Source of the DNA: Pseudoips prasinana
Lineage: Eukaryota > Arthropoda > Insecta > Lepidoptera > Nolidae
NCBI GenBank assembly: GCA_951640165.1
Contig: OX621257.1
Coordinates: 17,371,201-17,435,200, forward strand
Length of the DNA: 64,000 bases
Direction of reading: 5' to 3'
Shown: one piece after another, positions 1 to 10,200 of the stretch
Layout of the letters: each line of letters opens with the position of its first letter
Numbering within the stretch: the stretch's first letter is position 1
The notes under the pieces: generated by a model
The model's database searches: none
Seen by the model: only the letters and a program-made list of their open reading frames with translations
What the model was told of the DNA's origin: nothing
Position numbers and translations under genes: made by a program

Positions 1-1236
1 ATCAGTAACAAAATTGCTTCTAAATTTACTCCTCAACTATGCAAACGATTGGTCGTTTTCACAATTATCCAATTTTGTACTTGTACTGCAGCAAGTGTGT
101 GCTTATTACATCGTTAGCTCACTTTAATGAGCCAGCCTCGGGCAGCCGATCATGATCAGTATACTAGATCACTTAACTATACACAAACATAACTAATACA
201 ACACTTTAGAACGTAATTACTGAGCAATAAAGACTATTTTCGATTGACTCCTCTGAAAACTTTATCTTTGTTTCCAAGAATATTAGCAGTTACAATGAAG
301 ATAATTCTAGTTCTTATTGTAAATTGCTTAAAGAGGATTTTAGTTGCTTTGAAAAGGTCCACTGTCCGCTCCCACGGATTATATCGTAACGTAGATTTGT
401 TCTGAGTATTACCTACCTACCTATGTTTCTTGAAATTGTTGCAAAAGAGCAGCTTAAATTCCATTATGAACATATTTTCAACAGTAATGATGATTTTATT
501 AAAAGAATCTGGAGGTAACTGCTAATTAATGATATTATTTAGAAGGCCACTACCTGTATTAGTACGACGTAACATTCATTCATCCAGGCGAGTAAGTGCT
601 TTGCTCTTTAGTAGTATCTTCTTTTATATAGACTTTATTAGAGTATTTGCCAGTATCAAGTAATTTGATAAATTAATTGATTTGCATTGAAGTTGGACAT
701 TATGCGGCGATTTGATCAATTAGTCACAGTCAAAGTCAAGTACCTAAAGTCATAGTCAAGTCAAAGTAGGTATATACCTAAAGAAGTAGAGGCTTTACTT
801 GAGGCTTCTATGGAGTTTTGGATCAACAAGGAAAATCACAATTCACTACAATATGCGACTTTCCTACACCCGTGTACGTTGTCCAATAGATTATGTCTGA
901 AAATCCTCCGTTTTTACCAATTTGACACAAAAAATACTAAAAATTAAACACCAGTTTTAGTAAATGAAACTAGCGCCGATGTGACACTATTCTGCGTTCG
1001 CGCCAAAAATCTTAGTACTTAACAGGCTTACCAATTAAAAAAAAAATGTTTTTCACGCTATGCATGCAGTTTTTAAATAATGTATTTCCGTTTAAACGTA
1101 GAATGATAATACTTAAATATATGATTCCAATTATAAATTTATGAGGAAGATAGACAACGAAGTTAATTTTCAAATATATTTTGCTATATATATGAAATAA
1201 TATATTTTATTCTATTTTATTCAAGTGATCGCCCCC
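1..1236. other. AT-rich non-coding stretch, nothing identified
   Basis: No ORF of note and no repeat that I recognise. Short TACC-type tetramer runs occur near 408-424 and 768-780, and a CAAAGTCA-type direct repeat occurs near 724-765. Treated as plain intergenic or intronic DNA. Confidence 0.5.
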
Positions 1237-1425
1237 ATTAAGAAATAAATCCCTGTATCGGGGACTTTGCAAACATTCAACTAACGGATACAGCATACTC
1301 AGACTCAGGACAATCATTTATGGGTCACGCAAATAGTTATGCGGGGATCGAACCGGCATGCGGCATGACTAGGGCACCGAGGTGGTAGCGAAGCGACTAT
1401 TTTATATATATTACCACACGTGCAG
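1237..1425 (-). mobile_element. SINE-D copy, tRNA-headed, degraded
   Basis: Read on the minus strand, it has a tRNA-like head (B-box-like ccggttcgatccc near 1350) and a body shared with the copies at 9989, 15502, 18813, 39303 and 57966: 'ctcagactcagga', 'tgggtcacgcaaatagtt' and a tail with 'ccctgtatcgggg'. The head has a short insertion of TA repeats near 1402-1412. The class (Pol III SINE) is inferred from the head plus the repeated body. It directly abuts the rep-H copy at 1441. Confidence 0.65.
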
Positions 1426-1440
1426 TCAAGCTTTATCTAT

Positions 1441-1656
1441 TACTAGCTGTGCCCCGCGGTTTTACCCCCGTTAATTTTTATAAATTATCACAGCTCCTCC
1501 CCAGTAGGTGATATCGTGATAATATGTAGCCTATATGTTGACCCGACCTCTCAGTAATTTTCATGCAAAATTTCAAGTTAATCCATGCAGTATTTTTTGA
1601 GTTTAGCCCGGACATACATAGATAGAAACAGACACACAGACAAAAATACTAAAAAC
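1441..1656 (+). repeat. rep-H copy (tagctgtgcccgcg family)
   Basis: Begins with tactagctgtgccccgcgg and ends with a gacagacaaaaat-type motif. It is nearly collinear with the copy that runs off the window end at 63793, sharing 'atgtagcctatatgttgacc' and 'gagtttagcc'. This short repeat is very common in lepidopteran DNA. I do not know its class for certain. The related copy at 20822 has short target duplications, which points to an inserted element rather than a satellite. Confidence 0.7.
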
Positions 1657-2041
1657 TATATTTTTGGCTTCAATATCTATTGTATATCACGCCCTAAGTA
1701 TCCTTGTTTTTTAAATATTCAATGTACAGTTTTGACTTTACTACGATTTTATTATATCTATTATAATTACTGAAACGTGTTTCAGTGGTAGTTGTATGTA
1801 ACAAGACAGGCCAATGACATTCTATATAATGTCAATGAGGCAGACTATAATTTTCTATACTGCAGCTAATTAGGTATGATTAGATTGAAGTAGTAGACAT
1901 AGGTCACAGCTTAAATGGTGTCAAAAGTGTAACGTGTGGCAATATTCATTGTTATAATAGTCTACATCGAAGATTATATTGTGTTACAACATGTGAACAA
2001 AGAGGAAGCCATATTTATTCTTTAAATTACTATTATATATG
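1657..2041. other. Non-coding stretch with a small quasi-palindrome
   Basis: AT-rich with no gene. At about 1812-1838 there is an imperfect hairpin (caatgacatt / aatgtcaatg) whose arms resemble the hairpin at 54338-54359, so the two may descend from one small element. Confidence 0.4.
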
Positions 2042-2286
2042 ACGGGCCTGTTGGCATGGTTGGCAAATGCTCGCTTTTCACGACCTCCGGCGTTGGGATC
2101 TGGGTTTGATTCCAAATATATGTGTGCATGGACATGTCTGTTTGGCCTGAGTCTGGGTGTAATTATCTATATAAGTATGTATTTACAAAAGAAACGTAGT
2201 ATATCAGTTATCTGCTGTCCATAGTACAAGCTCTGCTTAGATTGGCATCAGATGGCCGTATGAAAATAATGGCCCAGGATATTTGA
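2042..2286 (+). mobile_element. SINE-B copy, near full length
   Basis: The tRNA-like head starts at gggcctgttggcatggttgg, with the B-box-like tgggtttgattcc near 2100-2112. The body contains 'gcctgagtctgggtgtaatt', 'atctatataagtatgtattt' and the shared tail 'tacaagctctgcttag', ending near 'cccaggatattt'. Other copies are at 10946, 20670/21033, 31982 and 36971. A tRNA-derived SINE is a safe reading. The parent tRNA is not identifiable by eye. Confidence 0.8.
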
Positions 2287-2964
2287 TAGAGGCCGGTGGC
2301 AGAATCAATTACTCTTTGTATCCCTAAGGAATATGGACTTGTGGCGTAGAATCAGGTAGTAATTTAGTTGTCCTATACATTACGAGATGACTGGCCCCTT
2401 TAGATATTTAAGTGACGTTGTACAAGTACCTACCCACTCTGATCCACGTAAGGACGCAATAAAAACGATAGATACAACGAGAGAGTTCCTGACCGCACAT
2501 TAGGAAAAGATTCATGTTGTAAAGTGTCTGTAAAGAAATTACAGTGCTGGATTCAGCACTTTAAATGCTACATTCCGAATAATAAGGAAACTATTTGCGA
2601 GGAAGAGCTTTACCCGTTATATTTTTAATTGTATTTCTACGAGGTACTTGATTATTAACAGAGTAAGGAGCGCAATCTTTGTATGCGTTAGTTGATCGAC
2701 ATTTTTCTATGGGAAGTTAAACCTTTTTTGGTGTATTTTGCAAGCAATATTAGCCATAATTTGGCCATGAAAGAATTAAACAGCTAGTTATATTGAACAA
2801 AATTATGTATCCAATAGTAAGCCACTGGAACAGTGTTCACATGGGATGCAGGGCTCCACTTTTTGATGTAAGGTAGATTTATTAGTGTAGAAATAAGATA
2901 GTTATTAGCCACTACTAACAAATTACTATGGATCTGAATATATTATATTATATACAGGGACTTT
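2287..2964. other. Non-coding stretch, nothing identified
   Basis: No ORF or repeat recognised between the SINE-B tail and MITE-T. Confidence 0.45.
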
Positions 2965-3313
2965 TAAAACACCAACAACCTCGCAATACTAGATAGTTAT
3001 AACCATAAGCAACAATTTTTGATAATCTGTTAGATTTTATTTTCATATAAAAATAAGTATTAATTTAATTTGCCGCTTGAATGTTTATAACTCTACAAGC
3101 ATCGCAAAGACACGCGCGTAATTACCGTCGCGTCGTTCGCGCGTCGTTCTTTCGTTTATGAATGAAACATAGACCTCCAAACGCTACGACTAGTACAACA
3201 ATAACTTTTAAAATATATTATTTTTCGTGTATTGAGTTATATCCGAACTCGTAAAACAAAAGTCGTTGCTTATGATGTTAGCAATTTAGTCTTGCGAGGT
3301 TGTTGGTGTTTTA
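2965..3313. mobile_element. MITE-T: 349-bp element with matching inverted ends
   Basis: The two ends are inverted copies: the left end reads taaaacaccaacaacctcgc and the right end is its complement at about 3294-3313. The similarity continues imperfectly for about 50 bp (cataagcaac is also shared). There is no ORF inside. The centre has a CpG-rich patch (cgcgcgtaattaccgtcgcg) unlike the AT-rich surroundings. I see no clear target duplication. Best reading: a non-autonomous DNA transposon of unknown superfamily. Confidence 0.65.
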
Positions 3314-3327
3314 CAAATAGCCATGTA

Positions 3328-3463
3328 CAGACTCCAGCATATCAAGCTACCCCAATCTCACATATTTCTCCAATTGAAAGTGGACCTTATGCTTAAGTGA
3401 TAAAGTCGAAAATTTATAAAAGAAATATTGACAGATTGGGGTAGCTGGATGTGCTGGCGTCTG
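3328..3463. mobile_element. MITE-I copy 1
   Basis: Palindromic element of about 135 bp. Its arms carry cagac(g)ccagcacatc, then accccaatctg; the right arm is the complement. It is flanked by TA on both sides (3326-3327 and 3464-3465). There is no coding capacity. The left arm is more diverged here (actccagcatatc). Seven further copies lie at 10548, 17902, 25195, 25720, 25947, 33981 and 58700. TA flanks suggest the Tc1/mariner superfamily. Confidence 0.8.
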
Positions 3464-3465
3464 TA

Positions 3466-3937
3466 CTATCATGTGCAAATTTAACTATTTAAGTTCGTCC
3501 ACTACCTATGTTACACCTTGTCCTATCCTCCACGACACAGACATTTATATATCTACATGAGAACGTGGGCTTTCTTAAAAAAGTACATAAAATTTCTAGC
3601 TTATTTTTTATTTAATAGATTGATTTATTTTTTAATCCTATCGACTTATCAACCGCCACTAGTGTTACATGGAGAAGAATGCAATGATCGCTAGTTTATT
3701 TTTTATTAAAAACGATATTGCCTAACTGTGTGGTCTTAATATTAATATGGATTCAATTATTATTGGTGTCGTAAACATTTTATGTCTTTTTTACGAGATA
3801 TCTACTGGCTAAAGAGATTCAGTTTTTTTTATTGCATGAGGTTATTTAATAAAACTGTTGTTATCTGCTACTGAGCATAATTGTGTGTAATAAAATTATT
3901 ATGAAGTACTTATAAGTATCTACTAATCGTATAGTTA
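3466..3937. other. AT-rich non-coding stretch
   Basis: No ORF or repeat recognised. Confidence 0.4.
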
Positions 3938-4095
3938 ACCGTGTGGTTACCGACCCAGAAAGAATAACAGGGTCTCCCCGTATTATCCCGTGGATGTCAC
4001 AAAAGGCGACAGCAGCGCCTCCTGTGTACTAGCTACCACCTAACTGCGGTCGCCAACTCGCATGCCAATCGCCGTAACCTTACTTAGAGGCAATA
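3938..4095 (+). repeat. rep-P followed by a degraded rep-G-like segment
   Basis: Starts at ccgtgtggttaccgacccag, with a counterpart at 39194 (ccgtgtggttaccggcctag). The later part (ctaactgcggtcgccaactc) resembles rep-G copies (actgcaatcgccaacccgtc at 12257) and the minus-strand stretch at 38215-38290. I recognise the 'ccgtgtggtta … aaggcgacta' pattern as a dispersed lepidopteran repeat. Its class is unknown to me. Confidence 0.55.
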
Positions 4096-4128
4096 GCCAT
4101 CGGCGCGAGACACTTTATACGACTGTCT

Positions 4129-4397
4129 GTCACCGTAGCCTAGTTGGTAGTGCTCCAGCCTCCGAAGCTGGTGGTCCTGGGTTCGAATCCCGGTAAGTGC
4201 AAATATTTGTGTGATGAGCACGAATATTTGTTTCTGAGTCATAGATGTTTTCTATATATATAAGTATTTATCTATCTATATAAGTATGTATATCGTCGCT
4301 TAGTACCCATAGTTACAAGCTTTGCTCAGTTTGGGGCTAGGATGATCTGTGTGACATTGTCCCTATATATTATTATTATATATTATTATTATATAAA
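4129..4397 (+). mobile_element. SINE-A copy, full length
   Basis: tRNA-like head with A-box tagcctagttggtagtgctc and B-box ggttcgaatccc, then 'gtgatgagcacgaatatttg', 'tctatataagtatgtatatc', a tail 'acaagctttgctcagtttgg' and a terminal TATTATTA run. Copies are at 10700, 22163 and 37876. In the cleaner copies the anticodon-arm position reads ctacgaag, which would fit an ACG (Arg-like) ancestor; this is tentative. The tail is related to those of SINE-B and SINE-C. Confidence 0.85.
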
Positions 4398-4500
4398 CAT
4401 ACATAAGTGCTCTTACTATTCACTCACCTCTTAAAAACTAAAACCACTGCATCCGTACCGTAGTTTTCAGAATTAAAATAAATTTAGAGGAGGAATAATA

Positions 4501-5788
4501 ATAGGTCTTTACCTATGAAATTGCCGTTTTGTATGAAAAAATTTAAACGAATTTTTTTCATGAATTTTTTTATTTGTATTAATCGAAGTAATCACCCATG
4601 CAATCAATGCATCTTTGCCATCGCAGTGGCAGTTTATTGATGCCCTTCTTAAAGAAATCAGCTGGACGGGAGGCAACAAATTCTTCAAAGGCATTTTGTA
4701 CTGCCTCTCGGGTATTGAATTTTTTTCCCGCCAAGAAGTTATCCAAATTCTGGAAAAAGTAGTAGTCTGTAGGCGCAAGGTCTGGTGAGTAGGGCGGATG
4801 ACGGAGAGCTTCCAACCCCAGTTCTTGCAACTTGAAGACCGTCTGCTGTGCAGTATGAGGTCGCGCGTTGTCGTGCAGGAGCAGCGGAGACGAGCGATTG
4901 ACCAATGCTGGTTGGAGATGCGCCAGCTTCTCCATCATTGTGCTCAGTTCTTCACAGTACACATCTGCAGTAATGCTCACCCCGTTTGGTAAGAAGCTGT
5001 GATGAATCACACCGGCGCTAGACCACCAAACAGTGACCATCACTTTTCTAGGGGTAAGTTTTCGTTTAGGGCATTGTTTAGGTGCTGAACCAGGATCCAA
5101 CCAACTTGCTGAGCGCTTGCGGTTATCAAACAGAATCCATTTTTCATCGCAGGTAACAATGCGGTTCAAAATTCCTTCATTTGTGTGTCTGTTGAGCAGT
5201 GCAAGGCACGTCTCGACGCGTACTTCGCGCTGGCGATCATTGAGTTCGTGGGGCACCCATTTGTCAAGCTTTTTTACCTTGCCAATTTGACGCAAATGGA
5301 CCAATATTGTTTTGACGCTAACGTCTAAAGCTGCTGCTAATTCAGCCGTAGATTGTGTATCATCAGCTTCCACAACCGCCTTTAATTCGTCATTGTCGAC
5401 CAAAGTCTTCGGACGACCGCGAGGTTCATTTTTCAGGTCGAAATTTCCAGAACGGAAGCGAGCAAACCAATAACAGGTGGTGCGTTGGTTTGTAGTGTTA
5501 GCTCCGTAAACGTCGTTGATGTTGCGTGCCGCTTGTGCCGCGTTGCTGCCACGACGGTACTCATATTCCATAATTACTCGAATTTTTAACGTATCCATGA
5601 TGACGAAAAAGATTGAAATGCGATGAAAATGTAACACTAATCAATAAAGAAATGACTACTTTTGGAAAAAAGAATCCATGTTTTTAAAATAAAATTAATT
5701 TGAAATTAGAATTCTTAGCCAAACAAAAATTATTTTGATTTGAAATGGCCAGTACTGCAGAACGGCAATTTCATAGGTAAAGACCTAA
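4501..5788 (-). mobile_element. Complete mariner element (cecropia-like), 1288 bp
   Basis: A 27-bp perfect inverted repeat (taggtctttacctatgaaat… at 4502-4528; complement at 5761-5787) bounds an intact transposase frame. TA dinucleotides at 4499-4500 and 5789-5790 are the expected target duplication. Counting the first base, where the two ends differ (A against T), the ends span 28 bp. Length, ITR size and TA duplication all fit autonomous mariners. Identical ends and an open frame suggest a fairly recent insertion. Whether it is active cannot be told from one copy. Confidence 0.95.
4579..5598 (-). CDS. Mariner transposase, apparently intact
   Basis: A 339-residue DD34D transposase that would cut and paste this element through its terminal repeats in the nucleus. 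An in-frame upstream ATG at 5637 would give 352 residues. I choose the internal one (MDTLKIRV) because mariner transposases are usually about 345 aa and the extra 13 residues look like untranslated leader. In the 352 numbering: paired helix-turn-helix DNA-binding region about 15-115, linker motif WVPHEL at 127-132, catalytic Asp at 164 (TCDEKW), 256 (HDNARPH) and 291 (in YSPDLAPTD), with 34 residues between the last two. The C-terminus is GDYFD. No stop or frameshift is seen. The linker and C-terminal motifs resemble the cecropia subfamily, which includes the mariner half of primate SETMAR. This is from memory of the family, not a search. Confidence 0.95.
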   Translation of the reverse strand: MDTLKIRVIMEYEYRRGSNAAQAARNINDVYGANTTNQRTTCYWFARFRSGNFDLKNEPRGRPKTLVDNDELKAVVEADDTQSTAELAAALDVSVKTILVHLRQIGKVKKLDKWVPHELNDRQREVRVETCLALLNRHTNEGILNRIVTCDEKWILFDNRKRSASWLDPGSAPKQCPKRKLTPRKVMVTVWWSSAGVIHHSFLPNGVSITADVYCEELSTMMEKLAHLQPALVNRSSPLLLHDNARPHTAQQTVFKLQELGLEALRHPPYSPDLAPTDYYFFQNLDNFLAGKKFNTREAVQNAFEEFVASRPADFFKKGINKLPLRWQRCIDCMGDYFD

Positions 5789-5790
5789 TA

Positions 5791-6775
5791 TCTACTCTTT
5801 GTTTTTGTTGTAGGTATCCACGATTTTCCGTTGTTTGTTCACCGATTTTAACTTTTTTTTGTCCAAGAGAAACAGCTGCTAAATGTTAAATTCATCTTAA
5901 TGACAACAACCAAGAACGACAGCTTTACGTACCTTTGACGGTAACCCATCTTTACACTGACCTCGTACTTAGGTATTTTACCTCGCCGATCATTTTAGGG
6001 CCGGTCAGTGCAACTGACCTGTTATTAACGTCAATTATAATAATATACACATAACATTGTTTTTATATTCAACGACGCGGCGACAACACGATATTGAAAT
6101 ATCAACCTAAACGACACGACGTAAATTAAATACGTACTACTTACGATAAAAAATACATGTCATTCTACTTTGCTAACAAGAGTTTATGACAATACCAATC
6201 GACGCATGCACTTCTATTTTTAGAAGCTTGTCTGTACGGTACAATTGGCTTCAGAAGTATCTACTCGGTTTGACAGGTACAGTCGACGCCACTTCGATGA
6301 CACAGTTTAACATTTTCAGTTTCTTTATTAAAGAGATAAAGGGTGGTTTCCGACCACAAACGTCGAGAACCTAGGTGTAGAAATAAAGAAACTTAGCTCC
6401 AGTGTCTCGGGAACTATGAAACAGAAATGGTAGGTACTTCTGTATATAACTAGTTGGCGCCCGTACCTTCATCCGCGTGTTAATTCTGCCGGAAAGCAAA
6501 ACAATTTTTCCGTATTATTGCTGTTATTTATGATCTATCTTGGTTATACATTTCAGACAGATCGGTTTGGGAGTTGATGTGAAAAAAAGTAATACTTAAG
6601 TGAACATTTTTAATCAAAGGTCAAGTACTTTCTGTGATTTTGTATTTGTATAACCGCATAATATAATGATGGGTTCGAATCTGGAGTTGGACCATACATG
6701 TTAGGTACATTTTAGCAAGAAATACACCAAACGACCCTGAGCGGTGTTGTACGCCGCGCCGGTAATTAGGCTAGC
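5791..6775. other. Non-coding stretch, possible rep-H remnant near 6450
   Basis: Mostly unassigned. At 6452-6600 the order 'tggcgcccgtaccttcatccgcgtgttaatt' … 'cagacagatcggttt' loosely follows rep-H (compare 11211). This is too degraded to be sure. A CTTTATT-rich patch lies near 6320-6390. Confidence 0.35.
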
Positions 6776-6822
6776 ACGGTACCTCTCGCCCCTGCGGCTG
6801 GTCTATCTCCGGTCGTGTCTAA
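6776..6822 (+). repeat. Small SINE-E fragment (possible)
   Basis: The stretch gctggtctatctccggtcgt followed by gtc matches the 'cctgacctctttccggtcgtgtc' part of the SINE-E copy at 36502. It is short and the flanks do not match, so this is tentative. Confidence 0.35.
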
Positions 6823-8404
6823 TAGCAAAAAATATGACGATATTGAGAAGAAGATTGGAGTGCGAAAAAGAAGAGTGTACTTGTGTGTGCGGTCACAATC
6901 CTGTCTCCGTTGGCATAAGTCGCCGAAAACACCGGACACCAAAGACAAAAACGTTCTATATTTAACTTATGATCATATCCGTCAAGACATTTCTAATTCT
7001 CACAATCATCACAATCAGAATATGACGTGATGTCACTATATGCTAATAGAAGGCAAAATCTGACACATCCGTATTTACATCATAAATAAACAAAATTATT
7101 ACCAGCATTGGAATCGGTTCATTTGTTTGATAGTTAAGATGCCACGAAGAGACAGATGTATAGAATTAGAAATATCTACACAAAAATACACCCGTTATTA
7201 ATCTTCAATATTGTAACATCCCAATATTTTCTATCGGGGTTCATAATATAAACTATTTAATATATACATATAAAACACTGAATAGCTTGCTCGCGCAAAT
7301 AATTATTTTTTATGAAAAACTACATACGTTTTAGTAGTTATAGTTTCTAGTTTCTATTTTTTATAATGTCTATCTTGTATTATTTTTTATACTGACAATT
7401 TGTCCCACTTTAATTCACACTTAAAAAATATATATCTTATTAAATCTGAATATTTTGGAATAATAATCTCACAACTTTACCGAAGCACATTTTTAAAAGG
7501 AACACATTTGGAAATATCTTATAAAAAAAACGTCAAATACAGTAAAGTGACAATTCCGATAAATAATGTAAAATATTCAATGCAACTTTTTTTTGTACCC
7601 AAGAAATGTTTTCCACGTTCAATTAAAAAAGTAGACGCTAACTACACTGACATTGCGTGTTCCCGCCATATAACTGTCATAATAATACTTGGTGAAAAAA
7701 GATGGCCGCCGCACGCATACAACAATAACAAGGGCTGACATAAACTAGGTTATTTTTTTATATAAGAGTTTAAAGTTAATTTGTTGTCGTTAAATATCGT
7801 TTTTACTATAGCTTGTTAGCGGTGGAGGTAACGACAGCTTGATTACACAGGTTTAAACTTGTTTTTATTGCGTGTGAATCATTATAATTACTTAGGTATA
7901 TGCGTTTTAATATCAGTATATACTACTTAATATTTGGGTAAATTAAGGAAAATTATTTTCTTTTTAATGGAACTTTCTGGTAAAATGAAAAGTTGTAATA
8001 TAATAGTGAGTTACTCAATATTTTCCATGTATCTCATATTCCAAGTATGTTTAACAATGTAACCCGCATAACTCTCAAGCCAACGTACCTAATAACAAAG
8101 TCAATTAATATCAATAACATAATCGTTAGTAAAGACGCAATGAACGGCGCCCTCTAGCGAAGGTTACCTAGTTTTGCATAAATTACATGTGTTTGAACCG
8201 TACCGTATGTTACAATTAATAGGGTATAAGCGATTTTCTTCTCCTAATAGGTAATAGGTAGTAAGTTCGCCGCGTTTATCGTATGAAAGGGAAAATGATT
8301 GACATATCCTAAATAGAAAGGTTTGGATTGATCAGATATATGTACTTATTCTAAATCTCAATTCGTACACCTTTTGCTACCATTATCCATTGATATTAAA
8401 TTCT
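6823..8404. other. Non-coding stretch, nothing identified
   Basis: AT-rich. An open frame at 7400-7738 (+) has AT-driven composition (Lys/Ile/Tyr rich) and no motif, so I do not call it a gene. ggcgccctctagcg near 8149 is a motif seen around many insect transposon ends but has no partner here. Confidence 0.45.
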
Positions 8405-8540
8405 GGTCCATCCAACGCAAATAGGTTGCCTGGAAAAGATCGCTTTTAGTGATAAGGCCGCCAATTGCAAAAATAATGTTCTATGCATACTGTACTTTGT
8501 ATATTCTTTATGCAATAAAGTGTACTTCTTCTTCTTCTTC
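8405..8540 (+). mobile_element. LINE 3' UTR fragment (aataaagtgt type)
   Basis: Contains aggttgcctggaaaagatcg, agtgataaggccgccaattg and gcaataaagtgtac, then a TTC repeat (8527-8540). I recognise this order as the 3' end of a common lepidopteran non-LTR retrotransposon. A minus-strand relative is at 37722-37855 (gataagaccgccc, caataaagag). There is no coding part here. Confidence 0.6.
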
Positions 8541-8542
8541 TC

Positions 8543-8622
8543 AATACCACATTTCATTGAAATCCGTTGGACCATTTTTGAGTGATAAAGTAACAAACTT
8601 TTACATTTATAATACTTACTGC
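8543..8622 (+). repeat. rep-H 3' fragment
   Basis: The segments catttcattgaaatccgttg, gataaagtaacaaac and acatttataatact follow the same order as the 3' half of the rep-H copy at 56295 (catcaaaatccgttcgg, aaagtaacaaac, gcatttataatatt). It lies directly after the LINE 3' end. Confidence 0.5.
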
Positions 8623-8804
8623 GAACCCTTGTGTTACCCGCGATTTAGTTATTTTTGTGCTAATTCATGGTTTACTTCTCTATTCCAATCTCTATTTCAA
8701 ATATCATCTGCAATGTCGAGCCCTTTTCGCATGGTAAGTTATAAATATCCTAACATAGATATTTTTTTGCACAAAACATAAAAACAGTTTACAGAAAAAT
8801 AACT

Positions 8805-8870
8805 TGAATGTACAATTGGCGGTCTTATCGCATAATAGCGATTACTGCGTTATTCATCTAAACGTCAAGC
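8805..8870 (-). mobile_element. LINE 3' UTR fragment, minus strand
   Basis: caattggcggtcttatcgca is the complement of the gataaggccgccaattg signature of the copy at 8405. Only about 60 bp is recognisable. Together with 8405 it forms an inverted pair about 300 bp apart. Confidence 0.45.
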
Positions 8871-9528
8871 TTTTATTATCTACTCTTCACTGAACAAAGT
8901 TGTGAATAAATCGCTAACTCTTCCACCTTGCGCCAGCGCCAAGGGTAGAAACAAGTATCAAGTTATTCTCATTACTATACGGAGTTGTTCTTCATTACAT
9001 GCCACTAATTGATGCAAAGAGTTTTCTTACAATTTTGATATTCTATTATATTCTAATATGGAAAGTTATCATGTTCGTATGAGTATGATGTATGGTTTTG
9101 TTTTGATGTATGGAAAGATAGGTTGATAAATTTTGTTTAGTCGTTTGTAAGATAAAATAACGCTTTAATTTACACAAAATCGAGATTACCCTTTATTGAT
9201 TAACCCTTTTTTTTGTCGGGACTAGTCCCTCTCTCTTACCGGTGCAACTCCTGTAAGCCAGGATCAACAGTGGCACATAATGAAATGACACTGAGCGGTG
9301 AGGCTCAGGCATGTCCCGGGGAATCGCTTTAACTGTCTTGGATCCCGCAACGAATTTAATCAGAAAGAAATAAGGAGGAGTTAGAAATGAATAGTTCCAC
9401 TTCCATGACCCTTTGTTTGCATTCGTATTAATGAGATGCCCTTTCCGGTCCACAAGACCTCAAGCGCGTGTTGCGTATTAACGTAGAGCGATAGTTGCAC
9501 GAAACGTCCCAAAAAATATCTCGTCAAT
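8871..9528. other. Non-coding stretch, nothing identified
   Basis: No gene. The minus-strand frame at 9193-9453 has no recognisable domain and lies beside the foldback element. I leave it unassigned. Confidence 0.4.
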
Positions 9529-9830
9529 AAGGCGATTGGCACACGGCCCCGCATGATGCAGCGTAGTGCGTGAGTGTTCTAACGTTGCCGCGTTGCTTGT
9601 AAGGCGATTGGCACACCGCACCGGCCCGCATGATGCAGCGTCGTATGTTTGTATAGAAAACACGCACAGTCCAACACACAGAACATGCATCTGCATGAAC
9701 GCGCCTGGATGCATTTTCAGTGTGTTGGACTGTACGTGTTTTCTATACAAACGGAGATACTTACAAGCAACGCTAGAACACGCACTCACGCACTACGCTG
9801 CATCATGCGGGGCAGTGCGCCAATCGCCTA
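9529..9830. repeat. 300-bp foldback element with partly duplicated left arm
   Basis: The left arm (9531-9603) and right arm (about 9758-9829) are inverted copies: ggcgattggcacac … gcatgatgcagcgtagtgcg … gcttgtaag against its complement. An inner pair (tttgtatagaaaacacg near 9649 and its complement near 9735) continues the pairing, so the whole would fold into one long hairpin. The left arm's first ~45 bp is repeated once more at 9602-9647 (aaggcgattggcacaccgc). ORFs on both strands are mirror effects. No target duplication is seen. Likely a non-autonomous DNA element. Confidence 0.75.
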
Positions 9831-9988
9831 ACCGCTAGAGCCTCGAAAGGGGCTGCACAGTTGCAAACTACTTCGTTTGTAGTTTTATTCGTTAGACGGC
9901 TTTAGAACAAAAGTTCGCCTATATTGTCCGGTGAAGCAGTGAAAACCTCCTAAACTAACTCTTTTCTTCTTCTTTCTTTTTTAAAAAT

Positions 9989-10200
9989 AGCACCCGCATT
10001 AGGGAATCCAATACCTGTGCCGCGGGGTATTTTACATACATATAATAGACGGACACAAATTACATCCAGACTCAGAACAACTAAATAGTTGTTCTGAGTC
10101 TGGATGTAATGGGTCACACAAATAGTTGTCCGGAGCGGGACTCGAACCCGCGACACGAAACGGTGAGGTGGCTGTATTAGCCGCTGCGCCACACGTGCAA
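9989..10200 (-). mobile_element. SINE-D copy with an internal 24-bp perfect palindrome
   Basis: Minus-strand SINE-D: head with A-box-like tggcgcagcggctaatacag and B-box ggttcgagtccc, then the tail with 'gtgccgcggggtattttac'. Unlike other copies, the motif agttgttctgagtctggatg is present twice in opposite directions (10059-10082 and 10087-10110), separated by AAAT. Confidence 0.85.

Noticed and set aside
4129..4205. Functional tRNA-Arg gene
   Set aside because: The same head with the same body occurs four times in the window, so it is the promoter region of SINE-A.
4509..5290. Additional small genes inside the mariner (frames at 4509-4778, 4798-4992, 5033-5290)
   Set aside because: These are shadow frames of the transposase.
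7400..7738. 112-codon plus-strand open frame as a gene
   Set aside because: Composition is driven by AT-rich codons, no motif or homologous repeat is seen, and no splice or promoter context supports it.
9566..9838. Coding frames on both strands at 9.5-9.8 kb
   Set aside because: They are mirror frames produced by the long inverted repeat.
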